A DNA stretch of 64,000 nt from CAYTZH01 sp964442285 (GCA_964442285.1 CAYTZH010000011.1:55380-119379), one strand, 5' to 3'; shown: positions 54,826-63,947, numbered from the stretch's first letter. Notes: a model not told the origin generated them from the letters alone. Made by a program: numbers and translations.

Positions 54826-54912
54826 CCCGAGCCCCCGCCCCGGGTCGCCGTTGCCCCACTTCGGCGAGGAGGACTGCCGCCGCGGCCGGGGCGGCCGCCC
54901 GGGCCGCCGCCC

Positions 54913-56606
54913 TCAGGCGCCGGCGCCGGCGATCGTCGTGAGCAGGGTCTGGATCCTGCGCGCGTCGGCCGGAGCCAGGTCGTGGACGACGAGGGGCTCG
55001 AGGGTCTGACGGGCTTCGGTGTAGCGGCGCGCGTCCACGTACGCGGTGCCGAGTCGAAGCGCGATCTCGAAGTTGCCCGGGAGCAGGGCGTGGGCGTGCT
55101 CCAGCAGCTCCACGCCGCGTTCGGGCGACGTCCGCGCGTCGAGGATGAGGCTGCCGAGGCCCGCCCAGGTCTCGGGGCAGGCCGGGTCGAGCTGGAGGCT
55201 GCGCTCATAGTGCGCGCGGGCCTGCTCGAGCCAGGCCTGCCGCTGCCGGACGTCGTCGTTGCTCGCCGCGCGCCCGTGCCAGAAGCGTCCGGCATCGAGG
55301 TGGTTGAGCGCATCGCCCGGGTCGAGCTCCACGGCGTAGCCGTGCTGGACCTCCGCCTCCTCCCAGCGCTCCTGCAGCTCGAGGACGCGGCCCATCCCCG
55401 CGCGGGCCCGGGCGAGGAAGGGATCGGCCTCGAGGGCGCGATCGAGGTAGAAGTGCGCCAGCTCGACCTTGCCGAGCTCGGTGGCCAGGACCCCGAGCCC
55501 CTCCGCCAGCTCTGCCTGGGAGACGCTCCGGGTCCGGAGGGCGAGCTCGGCCGGCCCTTCGCCGCGCAGGGCCGAGCGCTGGATGCGCAGCACCCGCTTG
55601 CCCTGGCGGAGGTAGTTCACGAGACGCCGGGGCAGGGCCGAGACCTTCAGGTCGAAGGCGGCTTCGAAGGCCTCGACAGGTCTCTCTCCCTCCTCNNNNN
55701 NNNNNNNNNNNNNNNNNNNNNNNNNNNNNNNNNNNNNNNNNNNNNNNNNNNNNNNNNNNNNNNNNNNNNNNNNNNNNNNNNNNNNNNNNNNNNNNAGACC
55801 TTCAGGTCGAAGGCGGCTTCGAAGGCCTCGACAGGTCTCTCTCCCTCCTCCAGGGCCGAGAGATAGGCGCGCATGCGCGCGGGGTACGCCGCCGCTTCGG
55901 GTCCGAGCAGGAGGTAGTGGACCAGTGCCCAGGACTGGGCGTAGAACATCGCCACCTCGGAGGGCCGCCCGTGGAGGCCCTCCCCGGTGATCACGTTGCG
56001 CATCGGAATCCAGGGACGCTGCGCCAGCTGGCGGACTCGATAGGGAGGCGAGGCGCCGAACACCACGGCGTCGTCTTCCACTCGGAAGGACTCCAACAGC
56101 CCTGCCGCACCCTCCTCGAACCAGATCGGGAGCGGTCGTGTGCCGCCGGAGATGAGGAAGTGGGCGTACTCGTGATAGAGCACGTTCAGGGTCGGATTGG
56201 CGCCCGAGGCGTCGAGCGCTGCCAGGTTGTGCCGCATTCTCGGAAGAAAGAAGCCTCCAGCCGTCTCCCGGACGAGCTCTACGAAACGGGTACGGTCCCG
56301 GAACAGATAGAAGCGGGTGGGCACCCGGGCCTCGGCGTCGCCGAGGTTCGTCAGGAAGGCGACCGCCCGCCGGAAGATCTCGAGCCGTGCCGCGATCTCC
56401 AGCGTCGCGCTCTCGTCGAGGGCGCTGACGATGCCCACGTGGGCGGAGGAGACCTCGATCCAGCCGCTGGGGCGGTCGCCCCGTGGAGGCGCCGCGCCCA
56501 CCCCGGGCGCCGGCCCCACACAGGCCGGGCCCGCCAGCAGGGTGGCGACCACGAGGCCGAGCGCTGCATGCCGCGCGGGGAGGTCCACGGGGCGGCAGCC
56601 TACCAC
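54913..56606 (-). CDS. lipoprotein gluzincin peptidase with C-terminal TPRs, crossing a false gap
   Basis: With the gap and one duplicated flank removed, this is one 512-residue frame (1539 bp). It starts with a lipoprotein signal (ALGLVVATLLAGPAC, Cys29). The peptidase domain has HEYAH at 145-149 and a downstream Glu in WFEEGAAGL, the DUF1570-like gluzincin layout. It continues into tetratricopeptide-like helices (ELAHFYLDRALEADPFLARA, YERSLQLDPACPETWAGLGS). The join reads AAFDLKV then SALPRRLVNYLRQG in one frame, so the apparent two genes are one. Function is unknown; an envelope protease or peptidase-like scaffold. GTG 56588 is an alternative start. Confidence 0.85.
55641..55850. repeat. 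duplicated 55-bp flanks around 100 N (assembly overlap)
   Basis: Bases 55641-55695 are identical to 55796-55850, and the 100 N lie exactly between. This is a contig overlap of one k-mer, not a biological repeat. Deleting 155 bp rejoins the metallopeptidase-TPR gene without frameshift. Confidence 0.95.
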
Positions 56607-56677
56607 GGCCGCGGGTGCAGCCCCGAGACCGCGAGGGTACGTTGGCCTCCGGGTCGAGGGCGGCCCCCGGAGGTGGC

Positions 56678-57292
56678 TTGAGCGAGCGCGTGCGGCGCAG
56701 TCACGCCGAGCGCACGGCGGAGACCCGGGCCCGGATCGTGGCCGCGGTGGTGGAGAGCATCGCGGAGGTGGGCTTCCAGCGGACCACCGCCTCCGAGATC
56801 GTCCGGCGCGCGGGGGTGACCTGGGGCGCGGTCCAGCACCACTTCGGCGACAAGAACGGGATCCTGGCCGCGGTGCTCGAGGACTCCTTCGGTCGCTTCG
56901 CCGCCCGGCTCTCCGCGATCGACCTGGACCCGGCCGCCCCCCTGGACAAGCGGGTCGCGTTCTTCGTGGAGGGCGCCTGGGACCACTTCGGCAGCCCCCA
57001 CTTCCGCTCGGTCTTCGAGATCCTGCTCAACCTGCCGGTCCCCGCCGAGGGGGACCCCGAGCATGCCTGGCAGTGGGGCATGCTCGATGCCTGGAACCGG
57101 ATCTGGGAGCGCTTCTTCCCGGACGCCGGTCTCTCGCCGCGGCGTCGCTACGCCCTCCAGCACTACACGATCTCGGTGCTGGCCGGCCTCGCCTCGGTGA
57201 AGATGCTGGAGGGCCCCGAGGCCCGGGTCCGGAGCCTCGAGCTGGAGCTGCTCGAGGACACCCTGATCCGGACGCTCTCGGGTGTCGGCTAG
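56678..57292 (+). CDS. TetR-family transcriptional regulator
   Basis: The 204-residue regulator has an N-terminal TetR helix-turn-helix (ETRARIVAAVVESIAEVGFQ, then TASEIVRRAGVTWGAVQHHF) and a variable helical ligand domain. TTG 56678 is preceded by GGAGGTGG. It is divergent from the peptidase gene (71 bp apart), a typical arrangement for a TetR regulator and its target. Its stop overlaps the stop of the convergent small gene by 4 bp. Confidence 0.88.
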   Translation: MSERVRRSHAERTAETRARIVAAVVESIAEVGFQRTTASEIVRRAGVTWGAVQHHFGDKNGILAAVLEDSFGRFAARLSAIDLDPAAPLDKRVAFFVEGAWDHFGSPHFRSVFEILLNLPVPAEGDPEHAWQWGMLDAWNRIWERFFPDAGLSPRRRYALQHYTISVLAGLASVKMLEGPEARVRSLELELLEDTLIRTLSGVG

Positions 57293-57621
57293 CCGCTGCG
57301 GACGGCGTCGAGCGACTTGACCCCGTCGGCGGTGAGGATGAGCGGCCGGTAGAAGGGGTCGACCAGCTTGGGCAGCACCCGCCCGTCGTCCAGCGCCCGG
57401 GCGATGGCGGTGGCGTCCTCCGCCGCGGCCGCCAGCTCGAAGCTGATCCAGAGCTCGATGGTGCCGCGATCCTCCACGTCGAGGATCAGCTCGAAGTCGC
57501 CCGTGTCCTCGTCCCGTCGCTGCTTGCTCTTCACCCGCTTGCCGTAGCGGGCGTTCACCTCGACCTGGAGCCACTGGCGGACCCCGGAGACGAGACGGGT
57601 AGCTCGGCCCTCGTCACTCAT
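57289..57621 (-). CDS. hypothetical protein
   Basis: The 110-residue protein is not one I recognise. It begins MSDEGRATRLVSGVRQWLQ and has a strand-rich middle (DFELILDVEDRGTIELWISF) and an ending with YRPLILTADGVKSLDAV. No signal or membrane span. Upstream (57622-57681) lies the stop of the VKOR gene on the same strand, so the pair could be co-transcribed. Confidence 0.6.
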   Translation of the reverse strand: MSDEGRATRLVSGVRQWLQVEVNARYGKRVKSKQRRDEDTGDFELILDVEDRGTIELWISFELAAAAEDATAIARALDDGRVLPKLVDPFYRPLILTADGVKSLDAVRSG

Positions 57622-57681
57622 CCCGCGGGGCAGTGTAGCGACATCCGCGCGCCGCGCGGGAGGTTCCTGTGCCGCCGGGTC

Positions 57682-58980
57682 TCAGCCGAGGGGTTCTCCC
57701 TTCGCCGGGGGGAGGTCGTCGAACAGGGGGTGGGTGGCATTGCCGCCCGTCACGGCCATGGCGTAGAGGAACGGCAGGAAGGGCGCCGTGGGCCGGCCGT
57801 TCAGCAGCACCAGGGGCGTGCCCCGGATGCCGGCGTCCCTGGCCATCCGGATGTCGGCCTCGAGCCGGGCCTGGGTCTCGGGCGCGTCGAGACAGGCCTG
57901 GAGGCGCTCGCGATCGACAAACCGGGCGGCGACGTCCAGGACGACCTGCTCGGAGAGGTCCTCGCGGCGGTCGTGGAGCGCTCCCGCGAGCTCGAGGGCC
58001 CGGGGGTCCGCTTCGGCGCAGATGCGCACCCGCGCGGCGAGACACCGCTCCGGATGGCCCGTGCCGGCCACGTGGGGGTTGCAGGACTGGTCCAGGGGGA
58101 ACTGGCGCTGGTCGATCGCCACCGAGCCCGGCGGCACTGCCTCCAGCAGCCGCTCCAGCCCCTCGTGAAAGGTGGCGCAGTGGCCGCACCAGGTGTCGGT
58201 GAAGGTGGTGAGACGCACGGGCGCGTCGGCGGGCCCGATCAGCGCGCGCGGGGCGGCCTCGACCCGGCCGTTGCCGCCGAGCCAGTCGGTCCGGGCCTCC
58301 GACACCGCCTGGCGTGCCTGGGGCGAGAGGCGCTCGAGCAGTCGCTTCACCTCGGCCTCGTAGTCCCGGGTGGACGAGACCGGGGGCGGCGCCCCCGCCA
58401 GGGCGTCGGCCCCGAGGCCGTGCTCCGGGCGGGGCGTGGCCAGCCCGGGATAGAGCAGCAACAGGAAGCCGGCGGCCGTCCCGGCCGCGGCCACGCCGAG
58501 CCCCGGACCGACGCGCAGCGGCCTCCGCCGCAGCGCCTCGCCGCCCACGACCCCGGCGTAGGCGAGGGTGAGCGCGTAGGTGACGACGCAGTTGGTGCAG
58601 ACCGACTCCGCCGAGAGGGCCACGCTGCCCAGGACGAAGACGGAGGCCACGCCGGCCGCCGCCGTGACGCCCATGGCCGACCACACGGGCTCCGCGCGTC
58701 CGCCGCGCAGGAGGAGCCAGGCGGGGAGGGCGAGGGCGACCAGACTCCAGACCAGCCCCCAGCCCGCCACCGGCAGGCCCGTCAGCAGGTGCACCCCGCT
58801 GGCGAAGCCGCCGTCCCAGAGGGCGGCACAGCCGCCGCCCAGCGCGCAGAAGGGCTCGCCGCCGGAGCGGGCTACCAGGAGCTGACGCCACAGGAAGGCC
58901 GCCCAGCCGCCGGAGGCGGCGGCCAGCACGGTCGCTGCCACCAGCGAGCCGCTGCGGGGTCTCGTCTCGTCGTTCGCCAT
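57682..58980 (-). CDS. VKOR-DsbA fusion (disulfide-bond formation)
   Basis: The 432-residue protein joins the two halves of a disulfide-making system. Residues 1-180 are a membrane VKOR domain with four to five helices. It has the loop Cys pair at 45 and 51 and the CxxC active site Cys128-Cys131 (VCTNCVV). Residues 200-432 are a periplasmic thioredoxin-fold domain of the DsbA type with Cys265-Gly-His-Cys268 and the cis-Pro motif GTPLVLLNG. VKOR re-oxidises the DsbA-like part and hands electrons to quinone. Fusions of VKOR with thioredoxin-like domains are known in several bacteria. ATG 58980; divergent from the TauD gene. Confidence 0.93.
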   Translation of the reverse strand: MANDETRPRSGSLVAATVLAAASGGWAAFLWRQLLVARSGGEPFCALGGGCAALWDGGFASGVHLLTGLPVAGWGLVWSLVALALPAWLLLRGGRAEPVWSAMGVTAAAGVASVFVLGSVALSAESVCTNCVVTYALTLAYAGVVGGEALRRRPLRVGPGLGVAAAGTAAGFLLLLYPGLATPRPEHGLGADALAGAPPPVSSTRDYEAEVKRLLERLSPQARQAVSEARTDWLGGNGRVEAAPRALIGPADAPVRLTTFTDTWCGHCATFHEGLERLLEAVPPGSVAIDQRQFPLDQSCNPHVAGTGHPERCLAARVRICAEADPRALELAGALHDRREDLSEQVVLDVAARFVDRERLQACLDAPETQARLEADIRMARDAGIRGTPLVLLNGRPTAPFLPFLYAMAVTGGNATHPLFDDLPPAKGEPLG

Positions 58981-59013
58981 CCGTGAGGGCCGCGGATTCG
59001 CCGCGGAGCTTCG

Positions 59014-59033
59014 AACCCCGAGCCCTCGGGGTT
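59014..59033. promoter_or_regulatory. perfect inverted repeat upstream of VKOR-DsbA gene
   Basis: Arms AACCCCGAG and CTCGGGGTT with a 2-bp centre, 34 bp from the VKOR-DsbA start. Either an operator for a dimeric regulator or an RNA hairpin in the leader. Confidence 0.45.
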
Positions 59034-59115
59034 CCTCCCGAGGCTAGAAGAAACCTCCCGCGCCGTCCGCCCCGAAGACCCCCGCTCCGGGGCTTCGCGG
59101 CCGGCCACCCGGCAG

Positions 59116-59131
59116 GCCGCCTGCAGGCGGC
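59116..59131. promoter_or_regulatory. 16-bp perfect palindrome upstream of TauD-family gene
   Basis: GCCGCCTGCAGGCGGC is a perfect palindrome, 86 bp upstream of the dioxygenase start in the shared divergent region. Chance is possible in GC-rich DNA; an operator role is inference. Confidence 0.35.
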
Positions 59132-59216
59132 GGGCAGCTCCGACCGCAGCGCGCCGGAGGCCTCCCCGGACCCCGGACCCGCGGGGTAGACTGGCCGGCG
59201 CGGAAGGAGGTGTTCC

Positions 59217-60266
59217 ATGACCGGCTATCGGATCGAGGCCCTGGACGGGCGCGACGACGGGCTGCCGCTGGTGGTGGCGGCGGCGGGAAACGCCGATCCC
59301 GAGGCCCTGTGCGACTGGCTGCGCGAGCGCCCCGACTGGGTCCAGGACCGCCTCACCGCCCACGGCGCCGTCCTGTTCCGTGGGTTCGCCGTCTCCGAGG
59401 CCCGGACCTTCGAGCGCGTGGCGCGGGCGATCGATCCCGAGCTCAAGAACGAGTACCTCGGCACCTCGCCCCGGGACGTGCTCACCGCGTACACCTTCTC
59501 GGCGAGCGAGCTCCCGCCCTTCTACCCGATCCCCCAGCACTGCGAGATGAGCTTCACGGCGAGCCCGCCGCGCCGGGTCTTCTTCTGCTGTCTGGGCCCG
59601 CCCCAGTCCGGCGGCGGCGAGACGCCCCTGGTCGACTTCCGCAAGGTCTGGCGCGATCTCCCTCCCGACGTGCGCAAGCGCTTCGAGGAGGGCGGGATCC
59701 GCATCGTGCGCAACTACGCCGGGCCGGGCGCCGCGGGTCGCCTCAACCCGTTCCAGCTCAAGGGCTGGGCCGACATGTTCCAGACCACCGACCGGGCCCG
59801 GGTCGAGGCCACGTGTCGGGAGCAGGGCTTCGAGGCCACCTGGACCGATGGCGACGGGCTCCGTCTCGTCAGCAGCCAGCCCGTGACCCGCGACCACCCC
59901 CTGACCGGCGAGACGGTCTGGTACAACCACGTCACGAGCTTCCACGTGTCCGCCGCGAGCGGCGAGTACGATCACATCGTGCGGCTGCGTCCCACGCTGC
60001 GGAACCGCTGCTTCCGGCAGCTCGCCCGGGTGCTGGTGGCCCTCCAGCGCCGACGCCCCTCCGACGAGATGGCCATGCAGTGCACCTACCTGGACGGGAG
60101 CGAGATCCCCGACGCCGACCTCGATGCGGTTCGCGACACGGTGTGGCGTCATCTGGTGGTCGAGCCGTGGCAGCACGGCGACGTGGTGGCCATCGACAAC
60201 TTCGCCGTCGCCCACGGCCGGCTCCCCTACCGCGGACCCCGCCAGGTCGCCGTCGCCTGGGCCTAG
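59217..60266 (+). CDS. TauD/TfdA-family Fe(II)/2-oxoglutarate dioxygenase (SyrP-like)
   Basis: The 349-residue enzyme is a cupin-fold hydroxylase. Fe ligands: His and Glu of HCEMSFT (HxE rather than the usual HxD) and a distal His in FAVAHGRLPYRG, with the 2-oxoglutarate Arg just after. Such proteins hydroxylate amino acids or small acids (SyrP hydroxylates aspartate in syringomycin synthesis). No biosynthetic cluster is visible, so its substrate is unknown. ATG 59217 follows an ideal AAGGAGGTG site. Confidence 0.88.
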   Translation: MTGYRIEALDGRDDGLPLVVAAAGNADPEALCDWLRERPDWVQDRLTAHGAVLFRGFAVSEARTFERVARAIDPELKNEYLGTSPRDVLTAYTFSASELPPFYPIPQHCEMSFTASPPRRVFFCCLGPPQSGGGETPLVDFRKVWRDLPPDVRKRFEEGGIRIVRNYAGPGAAGRLNPFQLKGWADMFQTTDRARVEATCREQGFEATWTDGDGLRLVSSQPVTRDHPLTGETVWYNHVTSFHVSAASGEYDHIVRLRPTLRNRCFRQLARVLVALQRRRPSDEMAMQCTYLDGSEIPDADLDAVRDTVWRHLVVEPWQHGDVVAIDNFAVAHGRLPYRGPRQVAVAWA

Positions 60267-60581
60267 GGGCCGGGTGGCCGCAGAAGCCGGCTCGAAGAGT
60301 CGGCTGACGCGCAGCGAGCCCCGCGTGGGGAACCCTCGCGGGAGCGAGCGGAGTGCGGGCTCCCGCCAGGGAGGGAGGGGCCCCGCCTTGTGGGCGGGGC
60401 CCCCGGTCGGGTGCGATGGGGGATGAGTCGAAGCTCGAGGCACCGCGAGGCCTGCAGCATCTACCCGGGCGATGGCGCGGTCGTCCAGTCGACGTGAAGA
60501 TTCTGGGAACGACGCGACGGGCCCGGGCGCGCCCCAAACGCGGTTTGGTCGTGGCGCCTCGGGGCCTCGGCCGGCGCGGGC
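60267..60581. terminator. convergent intergenic region with strong hairpins
   Basis: The 315 bp between convergent genes hold an 11-bp perfect hairpin (60377-60387 with 60393-60403), an 8-bp one (60338-60345 with 60359-60366) and a smaller CCAAAC/GTTTGG one at 60535-60549. No T tract follows any of them. I infer bidirectional transcription stop; no gene is evident. Confidence 0.5.
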
Positions 60582-61610
60582 TCAGGGCTTCTGCCAGCGC
60601 GGGCGATAGCTCATGGCCAGGTTCACGATCCGCTGCAGCAGGGCCGGGTAGTCCAGCCCGCCCTCCTGGGCGGAGAGGGCGAAGTCCTCGTCCGGGGAGA
60701 GGTCCGGGGCGGCGTTGGCCTCGATCACGTAGGCCCGGCCCTCGGGCGTGAGACGCAGGTCGAGCCGGGCGAAGCCCGAGAGCTCGAGCGCCCGGAAGAC
60801 CCGCCGACCGAGCCGGTGGATCCGCCGCGCCACCACGGGCTCCAGCTCGGTCTCGGCCGGCCCGGTGGAGACGCCCACGCGCTTCTGGTAGGCCAGGTCC
60901 CACTTGGCGTGCGCGGTGGCGATGGGCTCGCTTCCCTCGGGCAGGTCGTCGAACCACATCTCCCAGATCGGGAAGGTGCGCAGCCGCTCGTTGCCCAGCA
61001 CCGAGAGGGTCAGCTCCCGGCCCTCGACGTACTCCTCGACGAGGGCGTCGCTCCCGATCTTCTCGTGGACGAAGCCCACGCGCTCCTCGAGCTGGTCCTC
61101 GTTGCGCACGATCGACGCCTGGGAGATCCCCATCGAGGCCTCCTCGTCCAGGGTCTTCACGATCAGCGGGAAGTGCAGGGTGGTCGCCCGGGCGGGGCGT
61201 CCGCGCCGGATCACCCGGAAGGCCGGCGTGGCGATGCGGTGATAGCGCAGGATCTTCTTGGCGATCGACTTGTCGCGGGAGAGCAGCAGGCCGGTGGGAT
61301 TGCAGCCGGTGTAGTGCAGGTGCAGCAGCTCGAGGTAGCTGGTCACGTGGGCCTGGTAGGCGCCCACGTCCTGGAACTCGTTCAGGAGGTTGAACACCAC
61401 GTGGGGCTGCCACTCGCCGGCGAGCTCACGGATCGGGATCAGGTCGTCGGACACGCCCAGGAAGCGGACCTCGTGTCCGCGCTCGCGCAGGCCGTGGCCC
61501 ACCGCCCACTCCCGCTTGAAGGGCTGTCGCTCCTTCTCGCTCAGGCCGCGGAGGGAGTCCGGCGGGATCAGGTCCTCGTGGACGAGCACGGCCACCCGCA
61601 GGCGACTCAT
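60582..61610 (-). CDS. ATP-grasp ligase (D-Ala-D-Ala ligase-like)
   Basis: The 342-residue protein has the three-domain ATP-grasp fold: an N-terminal domain (MSRLRVAVLVHEDLIPPDSL), a central lid (HYTGCNPTGLLLSRDKSIAK, then FPLIVKTLDEEASMGIS) and the ATP/Mg site (FARLDLRLTPEGRAYVIEAN). These features match D-Ala-D-Ala ligases and related peptide ligases that join amino acids through an acyl phosphate. A housekeeping Ddl normally sits in the mur cluster; this copy is instead coupled by a 4-bp overlap (ATGA) to a metallopeptidase gene, suggesting a different substrate. Confidence 0.85.
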   Translation of the reverse strand: MSRLRVAVLVHEDLIPPDSLRGLSEKERQPFKREWAVGHGLRERGHEVRFLGVSDDLIPIRELAGEWQPHVVFNLLNEFQDVGAYQAHVTSYLELLHLHYTGCNPTGLLLSRDKSIAKKILRYHRIATPAFRVIRRGRPARATTLHFPLIVKTLDEEASMGISQASIVRNEDQLEERVGFVHEKIGSDALVEEYVEGRELTLSVLGNERLRTFPIWEMWFDDLPEGSEPIATAHAKWDLAYQKRVGVSTGPAETELEPVVARRIHRLGRRVFRALELSGFARLDLRLTPEGRAYVIEANAAPDLSPDEDFALSAQEGGLDYPALLQRIVNLAMSYRPRWQKP

Positions 61611-62650
61611 CGGTGGTACTCGTGGCTGTGTCGGCGCACCAGGGCGAGGGTCCGCTTGGCGATGAGCAGGGCGGCGGCCTCCCGGGTCTCCCGCTGGCTG
61701 CGGTTCAGGTGCAGGCGCAGCTTCGTCGCGCGGAGCACCATGTCGTCCACCACGCGATCGACGACGATCTGGGGGAGCTCGGTCCAGTAGGCCACGTCGC
61801 GGCGCAGGCTGGCCTGGTGACGGCGCAGGAAGGCCGCCGCCCGGGGCCGTCCCCGCCGGTTCGGCTCTTCGGAGAAGAGGCGCAGCAGCTCGCGGTCGTA
61901 GCCCGAACGGTCGTCGTGTCCGTAGCGCACGCTCTTGCGCCGGTAGTACTCGCGCAGGGTGATGCGGATCCCGCTCACCGCGTCGGTCCGCTCCCGCGAG
62001 CGCACCGCGGCGGGGCGGTCGGCAATCTCCTGCATGAGCGCGTCCACGTACTCGAGCTTGCCGAGGGCGGGCCAGCCCGCGTAGGCGCTCCGCCAGCGGG
62101 AGCGCGGCGCCAGCCACACCGCGAAGGTCTCGGCGAAGTCCTCGAGCGGGTGGCTCTGGGCGTACCAGTTGTCGACGTTCAGCACGAAGTGGCGGCTCGA
62201 CGGACGTGGCGCGTAGGTCTGGCGGTAGGGGAGGGAGGGGCTGCCGAAGGTCTCCCGCCAGCGCTTGCGCCGCCGCAGCCGGTAGGCGCTGTCGATGGCG
62301 TGGCCCGTCTCGTGGCGGAGCAGCTTGCGGCAGTCCTCGGCGCTGCTCCCCTCCACCTCGAGCATGCGGCTGCGCTCGAGGCGCACCAGCCGCGGGTGGG
62401 CGAGATAGAAGGGGATCGCGAAGCCGGGGACGCCCATCGGCGAGAACCAGTCGGTGGAGAGCCAGACCGAGGGCCGGAAGCGAAGGCCCGCCCGCGCGAG
62501 CTCGCCGTAGAGCCGCTCCAGGCGGCCTTCCAGGATGGAGCCCTCGATGCTCAGCTCGAGGTCGCAGAGACGGACGTCGAGGAGCTCCTCGAGCGGCAGG
62601 TCGTTCCACCAGAGACGGCGTCGGCGTCGGGACGGGCTGCGCGTGGGCAT
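61607..62650 (-). CDS. putative zinc metallopeptidase coupled to ATP-grasp ligase
   Basis: The 347-residue protein has a gluzincin-like site: His113-Glu114-x-x-His117 in LRHETGHAIDSAY, and a distal EDFAETFAVWL motif at 170-180 that could supply the third ligand. No signal peptide is obvious; the N terminus is Arg-rich (TRSPSRRRRRLWW). It resembles a group annotated as putative zinc-binding metallopeptidase, whose substrate is unknown. It heads a two-gene operon and overlaps the ATP-grasp gene by 4 bp. ATG 62650 is 31 bp from the divergent acyl-CoA dehydrogenase start. Confidence 0.8.
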   Translation of the reverse strand: MPTRSPSRRRRRLWWNDLPLEELLDVRLCDLELSIEGSILEGRLERLYGELARAGLRFRPSVWLSTDWFSPMGVPGFAIPFYLAHPRLVRLERSRMLEVEGSSAEDCRKLLRHETGHAIDSAYRLRRRKRWRETFGSPSLPYRQTYAPRPSSRHFVLNVDNWYAQSHPLEDFAETFAVWLAPRSRWRSAYAGWPALGKLEYVDALMQEIADRPAAVRSRERTDAVSGIRITLREYYRRKSVRYGHDDRSGYDRELLRLFSEEPNRRGRPRAAAFLRRHQASLRRDVAYWTELPQIVVDRVVDDMVLRATKLRLHLNRSQRETREAAALLIAKRTLALVRRHSHEYHR

Positions 62651-62681
62651 GGGATGGTTGTTCCGATTATGCTGCCCTGCC

Positions 62682-63932
62682 ATGGACTTTGCGATCCCCG
62701 ACGAGATCCGGGCCGTCCTGGCCGAGCTCGACGACTTCATCGAGAAGACGGTGAAGCCGCTGGAGCGGGAGAACCTCCAGTACTTCGATCACCGGCGCGA
62801 GTGGGCCCGCACCGTGTGGGAGGACGACGGCAGGCCCAGCCCGGCCTGGGAGGCCCTGCTGGCCCGGGTGCGGCGCCTGGCCGACGAGGCGGGCCTGCTG
62901 CGCTTCGCCCTGCCGCGGGCCCTCGGCGGCCGCGACGGCTCGAACCTGGCCATGGCCGTCATCCGCGAGCACCTGGCCGCCCGGGGCCTGGGCCTCCACA
63001 ACGACCTCCAGAACGAGTTCTCCATCGTCGGCAACTTTCCCCAGGTGCCGATGATGCTGGCCTTCGGCAGCGAGGCCCAGCAGGCCGAGTTCCTGGAGGG
63101 CATGATCACCGGCGCGAAGCGGGTGGCCTTCGGGCTCACGGAGCCGGACCACGGTAGCGACGCCACCTGGCTCGAGACCACGGCGGTGCGCGACGGCGAC
63201 CACTGGGTGCTGAACGGCGCCAAGCGCTTCAACACGGGCCTGCACCACGCCACCCACGACATGATCTTCGCGCGGACCTCGGGCGAGCCGGGGCGGCCCC
63301 AGGGCATCACCTGCTTCCTGGTGCCGACGGACCTGCCCGGCTTCCAGGTGGAGTTCATGTGGTGGACGTTCAACATGCCCTCGGATCACGCCGAGGTGAC
63401 GCTCCGCGACGTGCGCGTGCCCGAGACTACGATCTTCGGCGAGCTCGACCAGGGGCTGCTGGTGGCCCAGCACTTCGTGCACGAGAACCGCATCCGCCAG
63501 GCGGCGTCGAGCCTGGGGGCCGCCCAGTACTGCATCGACGAGGCCGTGGCCTACGCCCGCGAGCGCAGGACCTGGGGCGTGCCCCTGGCGCGGAACCAGG
63601 CCATCCAGTTCCCGCTGGCGGAGCTCCACACCGAGGCCGAGATGGTGCGCAACCTGGTCTACAAGACCGCCTGGCAGCTCGACCAGGCGCACCACCTGGA
63701 CGTCACCGAGCGGGTCTCCATGGCGAACTACCGGGCCAACCGCCTGGTATGCCAGGCGGCGGACACCGCCATGCAGGTCCACGGGGGCCTCGGCTACACC
63801 CGTCACAAGCCCTTCGAGCACATCTACCGGCACCACCGCCGTTACCGGATCACGGAGGGCTCCGAGGAGATCCAGCTGCGCCGGATCGCCGGCTCGCTGT
63901 TCGGGTTCACGGGGCGGGGCCGGGGCGGCTGA
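62682..63932 (+). CDS. acyl-CoA dehydrogenase
   Basis: The 416-residue flavoenzyme has N-terminal helices, FAD-contacting FGLTEPDHGSDATWLETTA and a C-terminal catalytic Glu region in YRITEGSEEIQLRRIAG. The helix VHGGLGYTRHKPFEHIYRHH is conserved. It desaturates acyl-CoA of unknown chain or branch. The HxxHxL insertions at about 180-195 suggest an atypical subfamily. It has no operon partner in view and is divergent from the metallopeptidase. Confidence 0.9.
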   Translation: MDFAIPDEIRAVLAELDDFIEKTVKPLERENLQYFDHRREWARTVWEDDGRPSPAWEALLARVRRLADEAGLLRFALPRALGGRDGSNLAMAVIREHLAARGLGLHNDLQNEFSIVGNFPQVPMMLAFGSEAQQAEFLEGMITGAKRVAFGLTEPDHGSDATWLETTAVRDGDHWVLNGAKRFNTGLHHATHDMIFARTSGEPGRPQGITCFLVPTDLPGFQVEFMWWTFNMPSDHAEVTLRDVRVPETTIFGELDQGLLVAQHFVHENRIRQAASSLGAAQYCIDEAVAYARERRTWGVPLARNQAIQFPLAELHTEAEMVRNLVYKTAWQLDQAHHLDVTERVSMANYRANRLVCQAADTAMQVHGGLGYTRHKPFEHIYRHHRRYRITEGSEEIQLRRIAGSLFGFTGRGRGG

Positions 63933-63947
63933 GCACTCCTCGGTCGC

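Noticed and set aside
54749..54859. In-frame peptide with TQAGFEPATSSSGG upstream of the hypothetical gene
   Set aside because: This is the well-known false translation of a tRNA gene on its antisense strand; the real gene starts at ATG 54613.
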